From contig SCFE01000001.1 in assembly GCA_004352715.1 (NCBI GenBank), forward strand, positions 5,476,643 through 5,540,642: a DNA stretch of 64,000 nt, given 5' to 3'. This DNA comes from Hofstenia miamia. Lineage: Eukaryota; Xenacoelomorpha; Acoela. Below are positions 24,065 to 35,906 of this stretch, piece by piece; within the stretch, counting starts at the first letter, position 1, and each line of letters starts with the position of its first letter. Below the pieces are notes generated by a model, which worked only from the letters and a program-made list of their open reading frames with translations, did not search any database and was not told the DNA's origin. Position numbers and translations under genes: made by a program.

Positions 24065-24463
24065 CCAATCTAGTTTAAATCTTCTTCATTGCGTTTGCTA
24101 TTTGTTCTGCATCTTCTGCAGTGTAGAAACCCTCAACTTGGAGCATGTATACTATGGTTTTGCAGTCTTTCTTAACATTGCCAGTTTCTCTGTATTGATT
24201 GCTTTCTGTGTGCTCTCTTTCTTTACATTAAATGTTCTTGGATTAGTGTTGGTTTCTGAAACTCCCATCACTCTGTTGATTTGCTCATTGTTTTCAATGC
24301 TGAGTTGATTGTTTATGGCTTTTCTTATGAGTGTCTGTGTCATTGTTGATGTCATATTTACTTTTGAATCACTGCTTCAGATTTTATAGCAGGCCTGCAT
24401 ATACATATGAGTAGAGATCTTGCTTGTAGTATCTCTCTTCTTGTGACAAACATAACAGATGAT

Positions 24464-25246
24464 CTACCTTGTATAATTGATAATGACTTCATCCTTTGTC
24501 ATCTTGCAGTTGTATAATTGCTTTCTGTACTGCTTCCTTGTGCATTCATTATTGAATTGATCCATCATCATTGCTACTAGTTTATCATAATCTGATTTGG
24601 TATCACCATCAAGATTTAAGTAAACTTGTAAAGCATAATCTTTCAAAAATAGAGGCAGTTGGGTGAGACTGTTAATCTTCATTTCATTTCATTGTACTAG
24701 ATAAATAGTACTAACCATTCTCTAAATGTTTGGCTTTTAATGTCGAATTTTCTGGTAAAATATTATGGCATTTTTGGTAATTTTAAGTCATTTTTAAGCT
24801 GTTTTTCTGGTGACATTGACACTCTGTTCTTAGATTTTGTTTCAAATATCTGTTCTGGTGTTAGTGGTGGTGGAGCATTATTCAAAAGACGCCTTCTCCT
24901 TGGTTTCAGCATAGGTGGCTGTAACAATATTGTTCTCTATTTCAACAGGTATTTGATTGACTTGAATCGTTTGGGGATTGTTAGGTTTTAATAAAATGCT
25001 TAACATTTTGAGAATGTTGGCTTTAAATAAATCAAGTGTATTTTCTAGAGCTTCTTCAAAGCTCTGAAATTGCTTCCAAGTTACATATTGGATTTTGTCC
25101 ACAATGGAGTTTTGGGTAAAATGGTTTGAGATCAAGACTAATCTTTGTTCAATATCTGATAGCCTTTGATTTTGTTTGAGTATAATATCAACAAGTTCCT
25201 GTTTTTCTAAGACGCTTAAATTCATAGCAGTGTAATTTGATACCAT
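24464..25246 (-). pseudogene. Gag-like region of the Ty3/Gypsy-like remnant
   Basis: A 122-codon stretch with a probable coiled-coil start (LEKQELVDIILKQNQRLSDI) is followed, after frame breaks, by QLPLFLKDYALQVYLNLDGD and a KMTKDEVIINYTR segment, resembling retrotransposon capsid regions. The position upstream of the protease and RT on the same strand supports this. No CCHC knuckle was recognised. Confidence 0.55.
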
Positions 25247-26380
25247 TTTTTATATAAATTTTTCCTATAGTGAGAAGAGGAATTAACTTTATAACTAGGC
25301 ATCAGTTGATGATATGTAAAATCCTTAGGTAAGTTTCTCATTTTCGATGATAATTATTAAGTAAAAGATAATGAATAACTTACATTTTCAGGGAGGTATA
25401 ACGCATTTTTCTTTGATAAAAGATAAACAATTAGTGTAGGATCTGTATGATGGTTGAAATGGACAGCTTTAGGTAAGGTAATAACCAGTTTGCCTAACAT
25501 GTACAATTCCAAACTATAATCCTGCGATCAAACATTATCAATTAACCTTATAGATTACAATTGTTAGTACAACTAATTGTAATACCACCACTAACTGAAT
25601 TCCATTTAGATCCGCAGCAAGATATCACCAGCGTCAAAACCCAACACTGAACAATGCAACAAGAACAGACATGGTAAAGGATCACCAGTTGCCATGGAAT
25701 TGGTTGTGACTCATGGACAAGCCTCAGTGCGAGTGAACATCTCAGTGCTTGGTAATTGGAACTATAATTCGATTTTACTGCATTGATTGTTTTTATTTTG
25801 ATGGGAGTTAGCAATAAATGAATGTTCACAACCTGAATGTTTCGCCTCATTATAGATCCTACATGTAAGTAACCCTACATTTAAATTTAGATATATAAGC
25901 CCTGTGTATATGTAAACAATAAATGCGGCCTGCCGAACGAGGTCCATTAGTTGACAAATACTTTAAACAAGTATAATAGAGTGGTGCTCATAGGCACCTT
26001 GTATGTATAATAGATCTTATTCTTATACTGTAAGAATTTGGATCTAAAACAGTTTAGCCTAATGGTAGCTTTCCAGGTATTTGATGACATGTTCTTATTT
26101 TAGTGATTGAACTGATTGGAAAGCTAAACGGATAAAAACTACTATCCGTGCATCTAACTTAGGAACACAAGTAAGCTTCAGGCTACCAACCGCACCGTGT
26201 GATGAATAGCTGAGTGTGAGGCGGCTCTGAAATCCCTTTAAGTGAATTTGGGGAAAACCTGAGAGCTGCCCTGTGCTCAAACGTTTAGTTTTCTGTTTGC
26301 ATATATAATCAAACCTGATAATGCAATAAAAGATAAATCCGATGAAATTAAATTCATCACTATACTAATCGAATACATCA
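25247..26380. other. No gene recognised; upstream side of the Ty3-like remnant
   Basis: This is where a 5' LTR would be expected. I found no stretch repeating the candidate 3' LTR start. No other feature is supported. Confidence 0.4.
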
Positions 26381-26388
26381 CTTTTATA

Positions 26389-27375
26389 TAGAGGTCGACG
26401 GTAAACCAATAAAAACCGTAACCGCGGTTTTTCTTAGAAACTGTTACCTGACCAATTGCGACACTTGTATACAGTTTAATACGGTACGGCTTTTAGGCTT
26501 TATAGTCTATTATTTAGCCTAGAATTTCCGTCGTGTCGCGGATGGATATTAATATTACATGTAATTACTAATTAGCGCGACGCAGTGTTGCATGTGCTCG
26601 CAATTTGATTGGCTGCCATGTCAAATCGACACGTTTGTCACCTGTCAATCAAACCGCATCTATTTAAACACAACTAGGCATCCCGTAAGAATTAAGCCGT
26701 GTAAATTAGTCACTGTTTATTGCAGATTATGCCNTTGGGACCTTAATACCAAGCCCTTATTTCTTGTGACAACATTATTGGATCCCAGATATAAGGCAAT
26801 GCTCTTCTCAGACGAGCAAATTCTATTGGCGAAGACGGAAATTGAGAAGGCAATGGTGAAATTCGGACTTCAGGGAATTAGCAAGGAACCACTGATCCTA
26901 CTCCACCAAAGATATGTAAATCGGCTTTACTTTCATCTCTCGCGGGCAAGTTGCATACCATGTCAACTCCCTCTCTCTCAGGAAATGAAATAGACACTTA
27001 CATCTCAATGGAACCTTTAGAACCTACCGGGGATGTTCTTATTTGGTGGCGATTACATGCAACAAAACTACCCAAACTTGCGATCCTGGCCAGAAAATGG
27101 TTATGCGTACAGGCAACAAATGTGTCTTCAGAGCGTATGGGCTCCATCGGATCCAATACTATCACGAAGAAAAGGTGTTCTCTAACTGGGGAAAACGCAT
27201 CAAGACTTATCAAAACTAAGAAAAACCTTAAATTAATTCAATGTTGAATAAATTTTTGTTTGCAAACCTGGTTTTTAAGAAAAAAACCGAACTGAACCAA
27301 ACCGAAACCGTAATTTTACCCGGTTTACCGATCTGAACCGAACCAGAGTCGAAATTTAAAAACCGTCGACCTCTA
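26389..27375 (+). mobile_element. hAT transposon with perfect TIR and 8-bp TSD
   Basis: The ends are a perfect 13-bp inverted repeat, TAGAGGTCGACGG and CCGTCGACCTCTA. An exact 8-bp duplication CTTTTATA lies at 26381-26388 and 27376-27383. At 987 bp it is too short for a complete hAT. Only the C-terminal part of the transposase is present, and a single N at 26734 marks a contig join inside it. The exact flanks suggest a fairly recent insertion or a well-conserved target. Confidence 0.95.
26735..27246 (+). pseudogene. C-terminal part of a hAT transposase (dimerisation domain)
   Basis: An early segment reads FLVTTLLDPRYKAMLFSDEQ. After a frame change comes DVLIWWRLHATKLPKLAILA, then NVSSERMGSIGSNTITKKR, ending in a SLTGENASRLIKTKKNLKLI-like helix. 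This is the hAT C-terminal dimerisation domain. The BED zinc finger and the catalytic core are absent, so the copy cannot make active enzyme. Confidence 0.85.
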
Positions 27376-27444
27376 CTTTTATAATAGAAATGTGCAAACA
27401 GTTAAACAATTAACATGTGCCTGTTTTTGTTATTTGTTTACATG

Positions 27445-27467
27445 CTCTCTCTCTCTCTCTCTCTCTT
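27445..27467. repeat. (CT)n microsatellite
   Basis: About eleven CT units. Confidence 0.9.
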
Positions 27468-27701
27468 TGCCTGCTAATGATGCAAAACATCACAACTTAA
27501 TTAGCTTAGCGTTTTCATTAATGATTTGTCAAACGCTTCTGCATTACTGCACTTAAATTACTATAACAAATTATTAACTGATCAATAAGCACAATCCAGA
27601 AAATATAATAAATCATAAATACTCAGTTTTAGTCTTTGTTTTCTTTTTTTCTTTTTATTTGCTTTTCTGCCGATTATGGTACATTAGAAAAATAAATGAA
27701 T

Positions 27702-27785
27702 AATGATTGAGCATAGGTAACAGCAGGTTGTACTAGCTAGTAATTGCGTCACTATCACTGAACAAGAGTATTCATGGCTGAGACT
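27702..27785. repeat. Dispersed repeat, uninterrupted copy
   Basis: Matches the two halves 20965-20983 and 21559-21622 in the same order and orientation, without the foldback MITE; the empty site is at about 27720-27721. Confidence 0.7.
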
Positions 27786-27867
27786 AATTTCGCTCATTGG
27801 GTCTTAAAGGACGATTTCTCATGGCTGAGACTAATTTCGCTCATTGGGTCTTAAAGGACGATTTCTC
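27773..27867. repeat. 47-bp tandem duplication
   Basis: Two head-to-tail identical copies of a 47-bp unit beginning CATGGCTGAGACTAATTTCG. The first unit overlaps the end of the dispersed repeat. Confidence 0.95.
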
Positions 27868-28039
27868 ATGCTTAGGTTGAGATTTCTATTGCACAGAACT
27901 TGATAATTGAAATTATATTTTCTCCGATTTTGTAAAAATTCCCTATTTATGTGACATTCCAAAATTGTGATTTGTGTCTCTATATAAACAGAAATTGAAA
28001 TAGAGCTTGTTAAATAGGCGAATACCTGTCAATTTGATA

Positions 28040-28117
28040 TCATAAGCGAGAATTTTTTTGGAGTAGTTCATGAGATATACGCATTTTTAATGTTCCCAAG
28101 ATATTTGAAACACCCTG
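28040..28117 (-). mobile_element. Solitary end of a mariner-type element
   Basis: On the minus strand the segment starts CAGGGTGTTTCAAATATC after a TA (28118-28119), the usual form of Tc1/mariner ends. No matching opposite end is seen nearby, so this is probably a truncated copy. Confidence 0.5.
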
Positions 28118-28486
28118 TATTTACCAGCAGCTACCATGTATGCAACAGCAAAAAGTAGTTCCTTTCTATCTTAGTTTTTTTTCAACGAGTCATCAATTGA
28201 TTGTGATTTGGAGGGTCATTGGGATTTACACAGACTTTCGCAAATACAGACTCTGGAGCTGCAATATCAATGTTAAAATACAAGCAACCCTTGATTTCAG
28301 ATTCCTCGACTTCTTTATTATTCGGAATATCTAAAACACGAGTTTCTTTGTTCTCTGCAATTGTAAAAATTGAAGGGGTTGCGTACGATATCGAAAATTG
28401 CCAATGATGTTCAAATTACATGTTAATGTAAATTTGATGATTTTTGTAAATTATAATAATCTTCAAAATTGGCCTTTTTCAAATGA

Positions 28487-28600
28487 CATCTATATTGCAA
28501 ATATCAGATTTCTATATTAAAAATCGTATTTTCTATATTACATCTCTCACATCTATATTACAATTGACCAACATTGATATCTGAACAAGACCTACTATAA
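28487..28600 (+). repeat. Degenerate tandem repeat TCTATATTACAA, left of piggyBac
   Basis: About five units of TCTATATTRCAA type spaced 18-25 bp apart. The same motif in the same orientation continues right of the piggyBac element, so the transposon appears to have landed within the array. Confidence 0.55.
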
Positions 28601-28929
28601 ACATTTAACCCTTTCTTTCCTGGTGTATCATAAAATATACATTATATAAATAGTAGTTTATTTAGTAGTAGTTTAGCAAAAGCAAATGATATCGTTCTAA
28701 TTTGTTTCAAATATTATCAGCAAACATGCTTTAATTATGTTTACAGTATTCTCACACTTTTTCGTTCTACAAGTGGCAATATATTTACAACTTGTGCCTG
28801 AAAAAGTTTGTTGCTTTATATAGCGCTAGGATTCATGTGATTTGTCACAATTACTTTTATTTGAACAATTTAAAGAAGAAAGCGGTAGAATATGACAATG
28901 TATCATTCTTACTTTATAAGAGAGACGCA

Positions 28930-30240
28930 CCCTCCCTGGCTGACCCATTAACCAATATCATCAAAACTGCCATTATGACTTGTTCTGGTCCCTCATTCTG
29001 AAAGCAATCTTTCACAATCCCGATTCCCAAGCAAAATAATTCACCACCGAAATCTATTAATATTAGACCCATTTTGCTATTTCAATTCCTGCCAATTTCT
29101 TAGAATTCATAATACTCGAAAACCATAAAGCGTCTCTACTCAAGTTGGTTGATTCCACGCAATTCGCGTACAAACCAAAACCTTCTGCCACAGCAGCTCT
29201 CATTAATGTTATCAAAAACGCCAGTGAAAAATTAAATCATACATAGCATTACATAATCAATTCAATCTTTTGATTCAGTCGAACACTCTATCTTATTTAA
29301 TAAGCTTCAATTATTTAATCTACCTGAGGAATTGATATGTTTGTTTGCGAATTACTTGAAAAACAGATGCAATTACATCAAAATAGGCTCATACATTGGC
29401 GAGGCAATATCCTTGAACAAGGGAATATCTCAAGAGGAATTAATCAGTCCAACTCTTTTTAATCATTTTGTTTTCGATATATATATATTGCTCAGATACT
29501 TTCTTGTTTAAGTACGCGGATGACTTTATTTCAGTCAATGATATGTGTAACAGTAACTCGCCAATTCTCAAATATGCAAATGGTGTACTATAAAATATAT
29601 GAGCATCTCAATAGAAAAATCGAAGCCCTTTTCTGAGGTAATATAAACAATCTGCTAACTTCCAGTCCAGTTCCATTACAATCCTAGATGAAAATATTTC
29701 TCACAAAACTAACCTGGATGAACCACATCTACGATGTTCTGAAAGTAGGATCATCAAAACTTTTTTGTTTATGTAGTCTCAAGCATATCTTAACAGTACC
29801 ACAAATTCGCATGATAAATGAAAACATAATTTATTCCCTCTTCGACTACGCCTCACCTTGTTTTCTTGTACAACACGATTTCTTGGACAATAAAATCACA
29901 ATATTACTTAGGAGAGGCGAAAGGACAATAATATCTGAAACATCTGAATCCAGGCGAAGACCCATTTTATACTCTATCCACCAAATTATTTCAGGTTTTA
30001 TCAAAGTAACCTAAACTGAAAGCTTGCAGTACACTCGAAAATTTAGAATAGGTAAATAAAAAACCAAGTTTAGACGGAAACAATTTCTGCCATACATGAT
30101 TAAGTTCCTAAACAACTAACGACTTCACATCATCGAATTATTTCCTCAGTGTTTCCTTTATATTTTATAAATTATATTTGCATGCATGCCATTGTTGTTG
30201 AACTTTATATACATTTTAATTTAATAAAGATTTACTTACT
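28930..30240 (+). mobile_element. CR1/Jockey-like LINE fragment nested in piggyBac
   Basis: Frames on the plus strand give SLADPLTNIIKTAIMTC, YLKNRCNYIKIGSYIGEAIS, FKYADDF (YADD active site at 29513-29524) and TWMNHIYDVLKVGSSKLFCL, then PQIRMINENIIYSLFDYASP, in the order found in LINE reverse transcriptases. Frameshifts and stops are frequent. The endonuclease is missing, so it is 5'-truncated. An AATAAA lies near 30222. Confidence 0.8.
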
Positions 30241-30394
30241 ATTTTCATAATCAAATGTTATGTTATTAAATTATGTAGATGTATTTTGCATAATGTTTGT
30301 GTAAGAAATTATGTATCAGATTTATTGTTGTACCATAAATGATAGATCCGGACTCAAGTACCATAAATTTTATTAAATCTATTATTTTTGAAAT

Positions 30395-31740
30395 TTCAAT
30401 GGATTCAGAAATAGAACTGCAGTGCATGAGATATAGGGACTGTTCATTCTTTAGTTGTTATACCAGACCCTGATGTATTCGAACCAGAAAATGATTAAGA
30501 CGGTAGTGAACCAGAGGCGTTTCAAAATTGCAAAAGCTGCAATCAAAAGAAAACTGAAGATGATGGCATCATAGAAACAGTTACGTCATACAATGACAAA
30601 ATGTAAATAAATCTGAAAAAAAAATTAAACACAGAAAACACTACATTGGACATTTGATAATCAAACAGATGAGGAACTAGATGAGCAGTTGACTGAACTC
30701 ATACAAACTATTTCAATTCTCCTTGGAATAAATGTTTGACCCATTACAACAAACAAATGAAACTCATTTGTTTTTCAGTAGGAGTCATCCTTTGAGTTGT
30801 ATCTAGGATTATAATTATTATTTGGAAATGCTTCATTGCCATGATACAGAATGTATTTGTGAAAAAGAGTTTCGGTTTCATCTAGTTGCTACACATATTT
30901 CTCTTGTTCGCTTTTTTGAAATCAAATGCCATATGAAATTGTTGGCAACAACAAAATTGTCGATGATCACCAAAATACAAGCTACGATAGGCTGCAAAAA
31001 TATTAACATTGTTGAAGTTCATTTGTAGAGAATGCCTCAAAACAAGGCCGATGCAGGGTCATTCCCATTGAAATGCAGATCTGTCTTAAAACAATATATA
31101 TACCGAAAAATCGAACAAATGGTGTTTCAAAGTTTACTCAAGAAATAGTGACAATGGGTATATGCGTAATTTTTTGATACATTATGGGAAACAACTTGAT
31201 ATTGCTGAATAGTGTGGAATGAACCGGGTGGAGTTCTCTTGGTTTTGATAAAACTTTTGTCAAAGAGCTGGTGCCATTTGTTGTGTTTCGAAAATTATCT
31301 TTATTTTAGAGAAGTGCACGTTCCAATGAAAATCTGGGGATACATTGTGTTGCTATGCTGCCAAAAATAGACTTCGAAGTTTTACTATAAAAGATGAAAA
31401 TCAATTGAAAAACAACATGAGCCTTTTAATGAGAAAAATGCTAGAGCGATTGCTGCTAGCTGGATTGATGTTGCTGTTGTCTACGTATGCAGGTTGTGAT
31501 GCAATAAAAAATTTGATTTCAAGACAAGAGAAAAATCAATGTTGAATGTCCAAATATTATAGATTCATACAACATGAATATGGATGGTGTAAAGAAATTT
31601 GAGGGGTTTTTGTCTCTATTTGCTGTTACTATAAAAGAGAGCAATATTATCGTCAAAGTTTTATAAATCACTTTTAAAACTATTTAAAAGATGCTGCTGT
31701 TAATTGTTTCTATATTCTGATTTATTAGTTAGGATTATTA
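30395..31740 (+). pseudogene. Decayed piggyBac transposase
   Basis: Scattered but ordered matches include a KNRLRSFTIKDENQLK block near 31365, STYAGCDAIKNLISRQEKNQ near 31480 (the region after the third catalytic Asp in piggyBac proteins), and CPNIIDSYNMNMDGVKKF near 31545 (the conserved CPxxIxxYNxxMGGVD motif). Upstream, TFDNQTDEELDEQLTEL-like sequence fits the acidic N-terminal part. Many stops make the gene inactive. Confidence 0.7.
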
Positions 31741-31932
31741 ATAGTTGTTAGTTTCTACTTTTGACTTCACTCGTGTACGGGTGTTCATTTGTGATACATA
31801 AGCAAAGTATGGTAGGGGAACATTTCATAACTAAATTTGTATTTATATGCCTAAAATAACGGTAAATGAGGTAAACTAGATGTACAAAAAGATAAATATA
31901 ACCAAGGTATTTTGCCGGACTGAAAGAGTTAA

Positions 31933-32020
31933 GTAGACCTTGATCTGAACCTTTCGATATTGCAAATAAGAATTCCATATTACAATGTCAGTAATCTATA
32001 TTCCAATTGAGGCTTTCTAA
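31933..32020 (+). repeat. Degenerate tandem repeat, right of piggyBac
   Basis: Units such as TCGATATTGCAAATA, TTCCATATTACAATG and ATCTATATTCCAATTG continue the array seen at 28487-28600. Confidence 0.5.
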
Positions 32021-32053
32021 TTTAAATTTGGAAAAGGTATCGTTTTGAAAGTA

Positions 32054-32059
32054 TTTATT
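32054..32059 (-). terminator. Candidate polyadenylation signal of the LITAF-like gene
   Basis: AATAAA on the minus strand about 97 bases downstream of the stop codon. Confidence 0.5.
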
Positions 32060-32155
32060 GAACAAAAGTGCTAATTGTTTGTAAATATGTTTGTACAATT
32101 CAGCAGTAAATTACAATTTAATTCTAATTTGTTTTTTGAATTGTTTAGTATCAAA

Positions 32156-32264
32156 TCAAATAACTGAGTGTACTCCAATTTTCATTTTACAAATTGGGCA
32201 TGAGTGAACGGCATCTTTGAAAGAATTTATGAAAAATGGAATAATGCACCAACCAAGAAATCCC
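32156..32264 (-). CDS. LITAF-like gene, exon 4 (C-terminal)
   Basis: The acceptor is TTGTATTTAG and the stop TGA is at 32156-32158. It encodes GFLGWCIIPFF and the C-terminal HSCPIC metal-binding half-site. Confidence 0.88.
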
Positions 32265-32579
32265 CTAAATACAAAATCATTAAAATATTTAAAACTCAAA
32301 ATAACCTCGAGACTTTCTACCATAGTCTCTTATATTTTTGTGTTGTTTCCAAGGAAGTTCAATATATTCAATACGCATTTGTATGTACGCGTACATTAAT
32401 GCGTCACTGTGTTAGTGTAACAATTAAACTATAACGTTAATTGGTTTGGAAAACATATCATCTCAAAATTTGGGCGGAACAATTTTTAAGTTCATAACAG
32501 TTTACAGAACTTGATATAGGCGATGTCTATATATAAATGTATACTTAAGCTATACTTGTGAAAAGAATCTTACGCCACC

Positions 32580-32628
<49 letters not shown>

Positions 32629-35600
32629 GTATTGTGCCAACAAAGTGGTGTATACAAATCAAAATATGTTTACAAAGAGAAACATGCAAAATTAGGGAAA
32701 CGATGACAGGAGAAATTGGTAGAGAATAAGAAGAAATCACATTTAAATTGAAGACCAAATTGAGATAAAAATGAATATTTTCATATAAATATTGCTCAGA
32801 GATGCCCATGTACACATGCGCATTAAATATATTCATGATGAGTTCTACTTGATGAAAACCATTAATATCCTACATGTACGAGGACAATCTTACACAAACT
32901 AGGCTTATGTCCTAGAGTTTATATATGTTGATAATCATATTGAGTTCTATGACATAAACTTCTTGCATCTTATTGACAATGGCATTGAGGGGAATATTAT
33001 ATAGTTAATTAATTTTCAAGGAATAACTGTTATTTTATTACTAAAATCTCGATTTGATTTAATACAAAGGCATTTCATAGGATAGACGTTGACATTATGT
33101 TTCTCGATATTGATTGAGGTCATTTAAAAACACTTCAAAACCGTATTTTAATTGCTATATCATGCATATTTTCTTGCAATTGTAAAATATTGTATCTAAA
33201 AACATATATGTAGTAATCAGGACCTTGATAAAATTCTGGAAAAACATCTTCATTAATGCGGAATAAACTTCGTAAAATTACCTAGGAAATTGGGTAAAAT
33301 GCGTAACTATTTTTATCTGGACCCTGAAAATAATATTTAAAATTAAATTAATTTTTTATTTAATACTGCTTACAGAAAGAAGAAACATAAGCCAAAGCAC
33401 AATATCCAGTTGAGAACACCAATGCGGTAATTTACAATGGAAGTGATTGGAACATGGCAATTTGGGCAAACGCAAATAATTGGTAAGTGGGAAACAATAA
33501 TTGGAGAGTGCAAGTACTTCTGTGCTAAAGACATGCAATGTTACCAAATGAAACTAAACATAACGTAACCATTTTTATTCAAGGATGTCAAGTAGATTAT
33601 TGATGTAGTTACTAGTTACCTCTAGTATTTTAGAATAAACAAAAAAACTAGGCTCAAGAGAAAGTCCCACAAAGGCAAGGCCAAAACACATAAGGACATT
33701 GCCAGGTTTTCTTAAGGGAACCATACAACCTTTTTACAAACTTTTCTATTTTCAATCCAATTTACACGAAATTTAAACCAATATATTGTTGTACACACAT
33801 CAAAATTTCGTCATTTTTTCTTATCGTTTCTGCACTGATAGAGTTACAAGAGTGCAACATGAAAAAAGAATGGCATATCTAAAACTTGTCCAAGCTTAGG
33901 CCTCTGCGAGTTAATTTTTCTAGGTTCTAGGCTAATCGAATTAAAGTGGAACACTAACTCGCGAGTTCAAATCGAGTTGCAAATATATTTAGACTTTGTT
34001 TCTCTATATAGTAAGGAGTAACTAATATATAACTCCGACCACCCTATATAAATGTACAAAATAATTACCAAATGTTAAACTAAATGAAAAAGCAAGACTG
34101 ATGGGTCAGAATTTGAGACAAAAGGTGAAAGGTCAAAGGAATCTTCGACATTACAAGCAAAAATTGAAGAAAAATAGATCCATTCATGCTAGTATTTAAT
34201 TGGTTTTCAGTACTCGAAATGCTGAGTTGAGTTTTTGTACCTCGACTCGAAATTTCGTGTACTCGCAGAGCCCTATTCAAGCTGTTTTTTATCTTCGACT
34301 CAGGTTTTTACAATTTTCGTCGAAAATAATGTGTCTGAAAAAATGAAAAATTGCTAGTTTTCAACTAGGTCCAAGCCAATTTGAAAATAAAAAAATCGCT
34401 TGGACAAGTATCACAGTATATATTAAATTTGTCTTCCTAAACTTGCATTAACATTTTATTCCAAAAAATTATAGTTATAGGATAAAAATGATTTATATAG
34501 AGATATAATTACTTAATCTGTACCAAAGTGCCTCTAACTATGTAATTATAACTTCATCACAAAAATGATTTTTTCCAGAATAATCTATTTTATTCATTAG
34601 AATAATATATATATATATATATATGTAAATAATAATATTACAATTTTGAACAAACAAATTCAAAGAAAATTTCGTTATTCTACCCATTTGCTATTTAATT
34701 TGCTTTTCAATGACAAAGGATAGCTTTTTATTTAGTTTGTCAAATTTGACCTCAGGTAAAAATTGAAAAATTTAAATAAAATATAATGTTGAAATAAATA
34801 ATAATGTTACATGTACTTATAATCAAAATTGCATCTTGGGAAATATTTTTTTGTATATTATATATGAAGTTTGATACAACTATAAAATAATCAAGCTGCA
34901 GCCAAATCTGTTTTAGCAATATTTGCCTCATATTTTAAGAGTTTCAATGCGCAACTTCCCTAATATAAAAATTACACTATAAAGCCAGAAATTGGCAAAA
35001 TTTGATCATTTTCGTTGGCATGGTCGCCTTAAACATGAAAATTTATTATTTTGATTCATAACCTTTTCTTATTTAATTTTTTAAACGGGTAATACGTTTA
35101 TCGGACTATCAGAAAAAGAATTGTGACCAGGTTGCTTGTTTGGCCACGATAAGCCGTTAGCTAAACACACTTAAACGCAGAGTTCATGTCCTCTCAAATG
35201 GAATATTTTCATCTACATGAGATGTATGGAGGTTAAATCGAACTTTTCCTAATAGTTTAGAAAAAGTTTCAAATATTATTTGTTCCTCTTTGATGAGACA
35301 TCCGCAAATGGCTGTTCACAGTGATATTTTGGCAGTGGTCGGCAATTGGCTGCCGAATATGGTTAAACCTGCAGCAAGACACTAACTTAGCAAAAATTAT
35401 AGTAATGAATATAATTTATCAGAATAGGTAACGGAAAAGCTCGAGTTGCAAATTTATATCCCTTACCATTAATGTGATGAGGTGACATGACATGTTCTGT
35501 TCGTAACGTGGCTTGACTATCGGCAAATATTTCATTATATTGAGGAGGCGGATCTTCGTAAAAGTTCTGTATGCTATTTGTTAATGAAGGAGTAGTAAGG

Positions 35601-35845
35601 ATTACATTCCCATATGGAATATCTTGAAAATCTAAATATATTAGGAGACTAGGCAATTATATTAAGAATATTTGTGAAGCTGAAAAATTAACCATAATAG
35701 ACGATAAAAACTACTTCAAAAATAACGAATCCAATAACCAAACAAATTGCACAATGATAGCAAAACATTAATGCTACATTTTTAAACTATATTTTAAATG
35801 TATTAAATATAATTAGAGCTAGAATTGAATCCAAATATTGTCTCT

Positions 35846-35906
<61 letters not shown>

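Larger units (their letters stand above)
21640..25246 (-). mobile_element. Ty3/Gypsy-like retrotransposon remnant
   Basis: On the minus strand, gag-like sequence (25246-24464), an aspartic-protease region (24064-23589), a reverse transcriptase (23601-22600) and an RNase H (22444-22262) occur in canonical order. They are broken by many frameshifts. No integrase follows RNase H. A purine tract GGAGGGGAGAGTGG (minus, 21775-21762) is followed at once by TGACATTTCC, which would fit a polypurine tract and the start of a 3' LTR. I could not find a matching 5' LTR. The copy is inactive. Confidence 0.8.
28609..31928 (+). mobile_element. piggyBac-type transposon with TTAA flanks
   Basis: TTAA stands at both borders (28605-28608 and 31929-31932). 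The left end is CCCTTTCTTTCCTGG and the right end, reversed, is CTCTTTCAGTCCGG, matching piggyBac-type termini. A decayed piggyBac transposase lies in the right half, and a LINE fragment has been inserted in the left half. The 3,320-bp span minus the LINE leaves about 2 kb, a normal piggyBac size. Confidence 0.75.

Noticed and set aside
33356-33547. Open frame of 63 codons overlapping LITAF-like exon 3
   Set aside because: It is in the wrong phase. The in-phase reading with splice borders gives the conserved LITAF residues.
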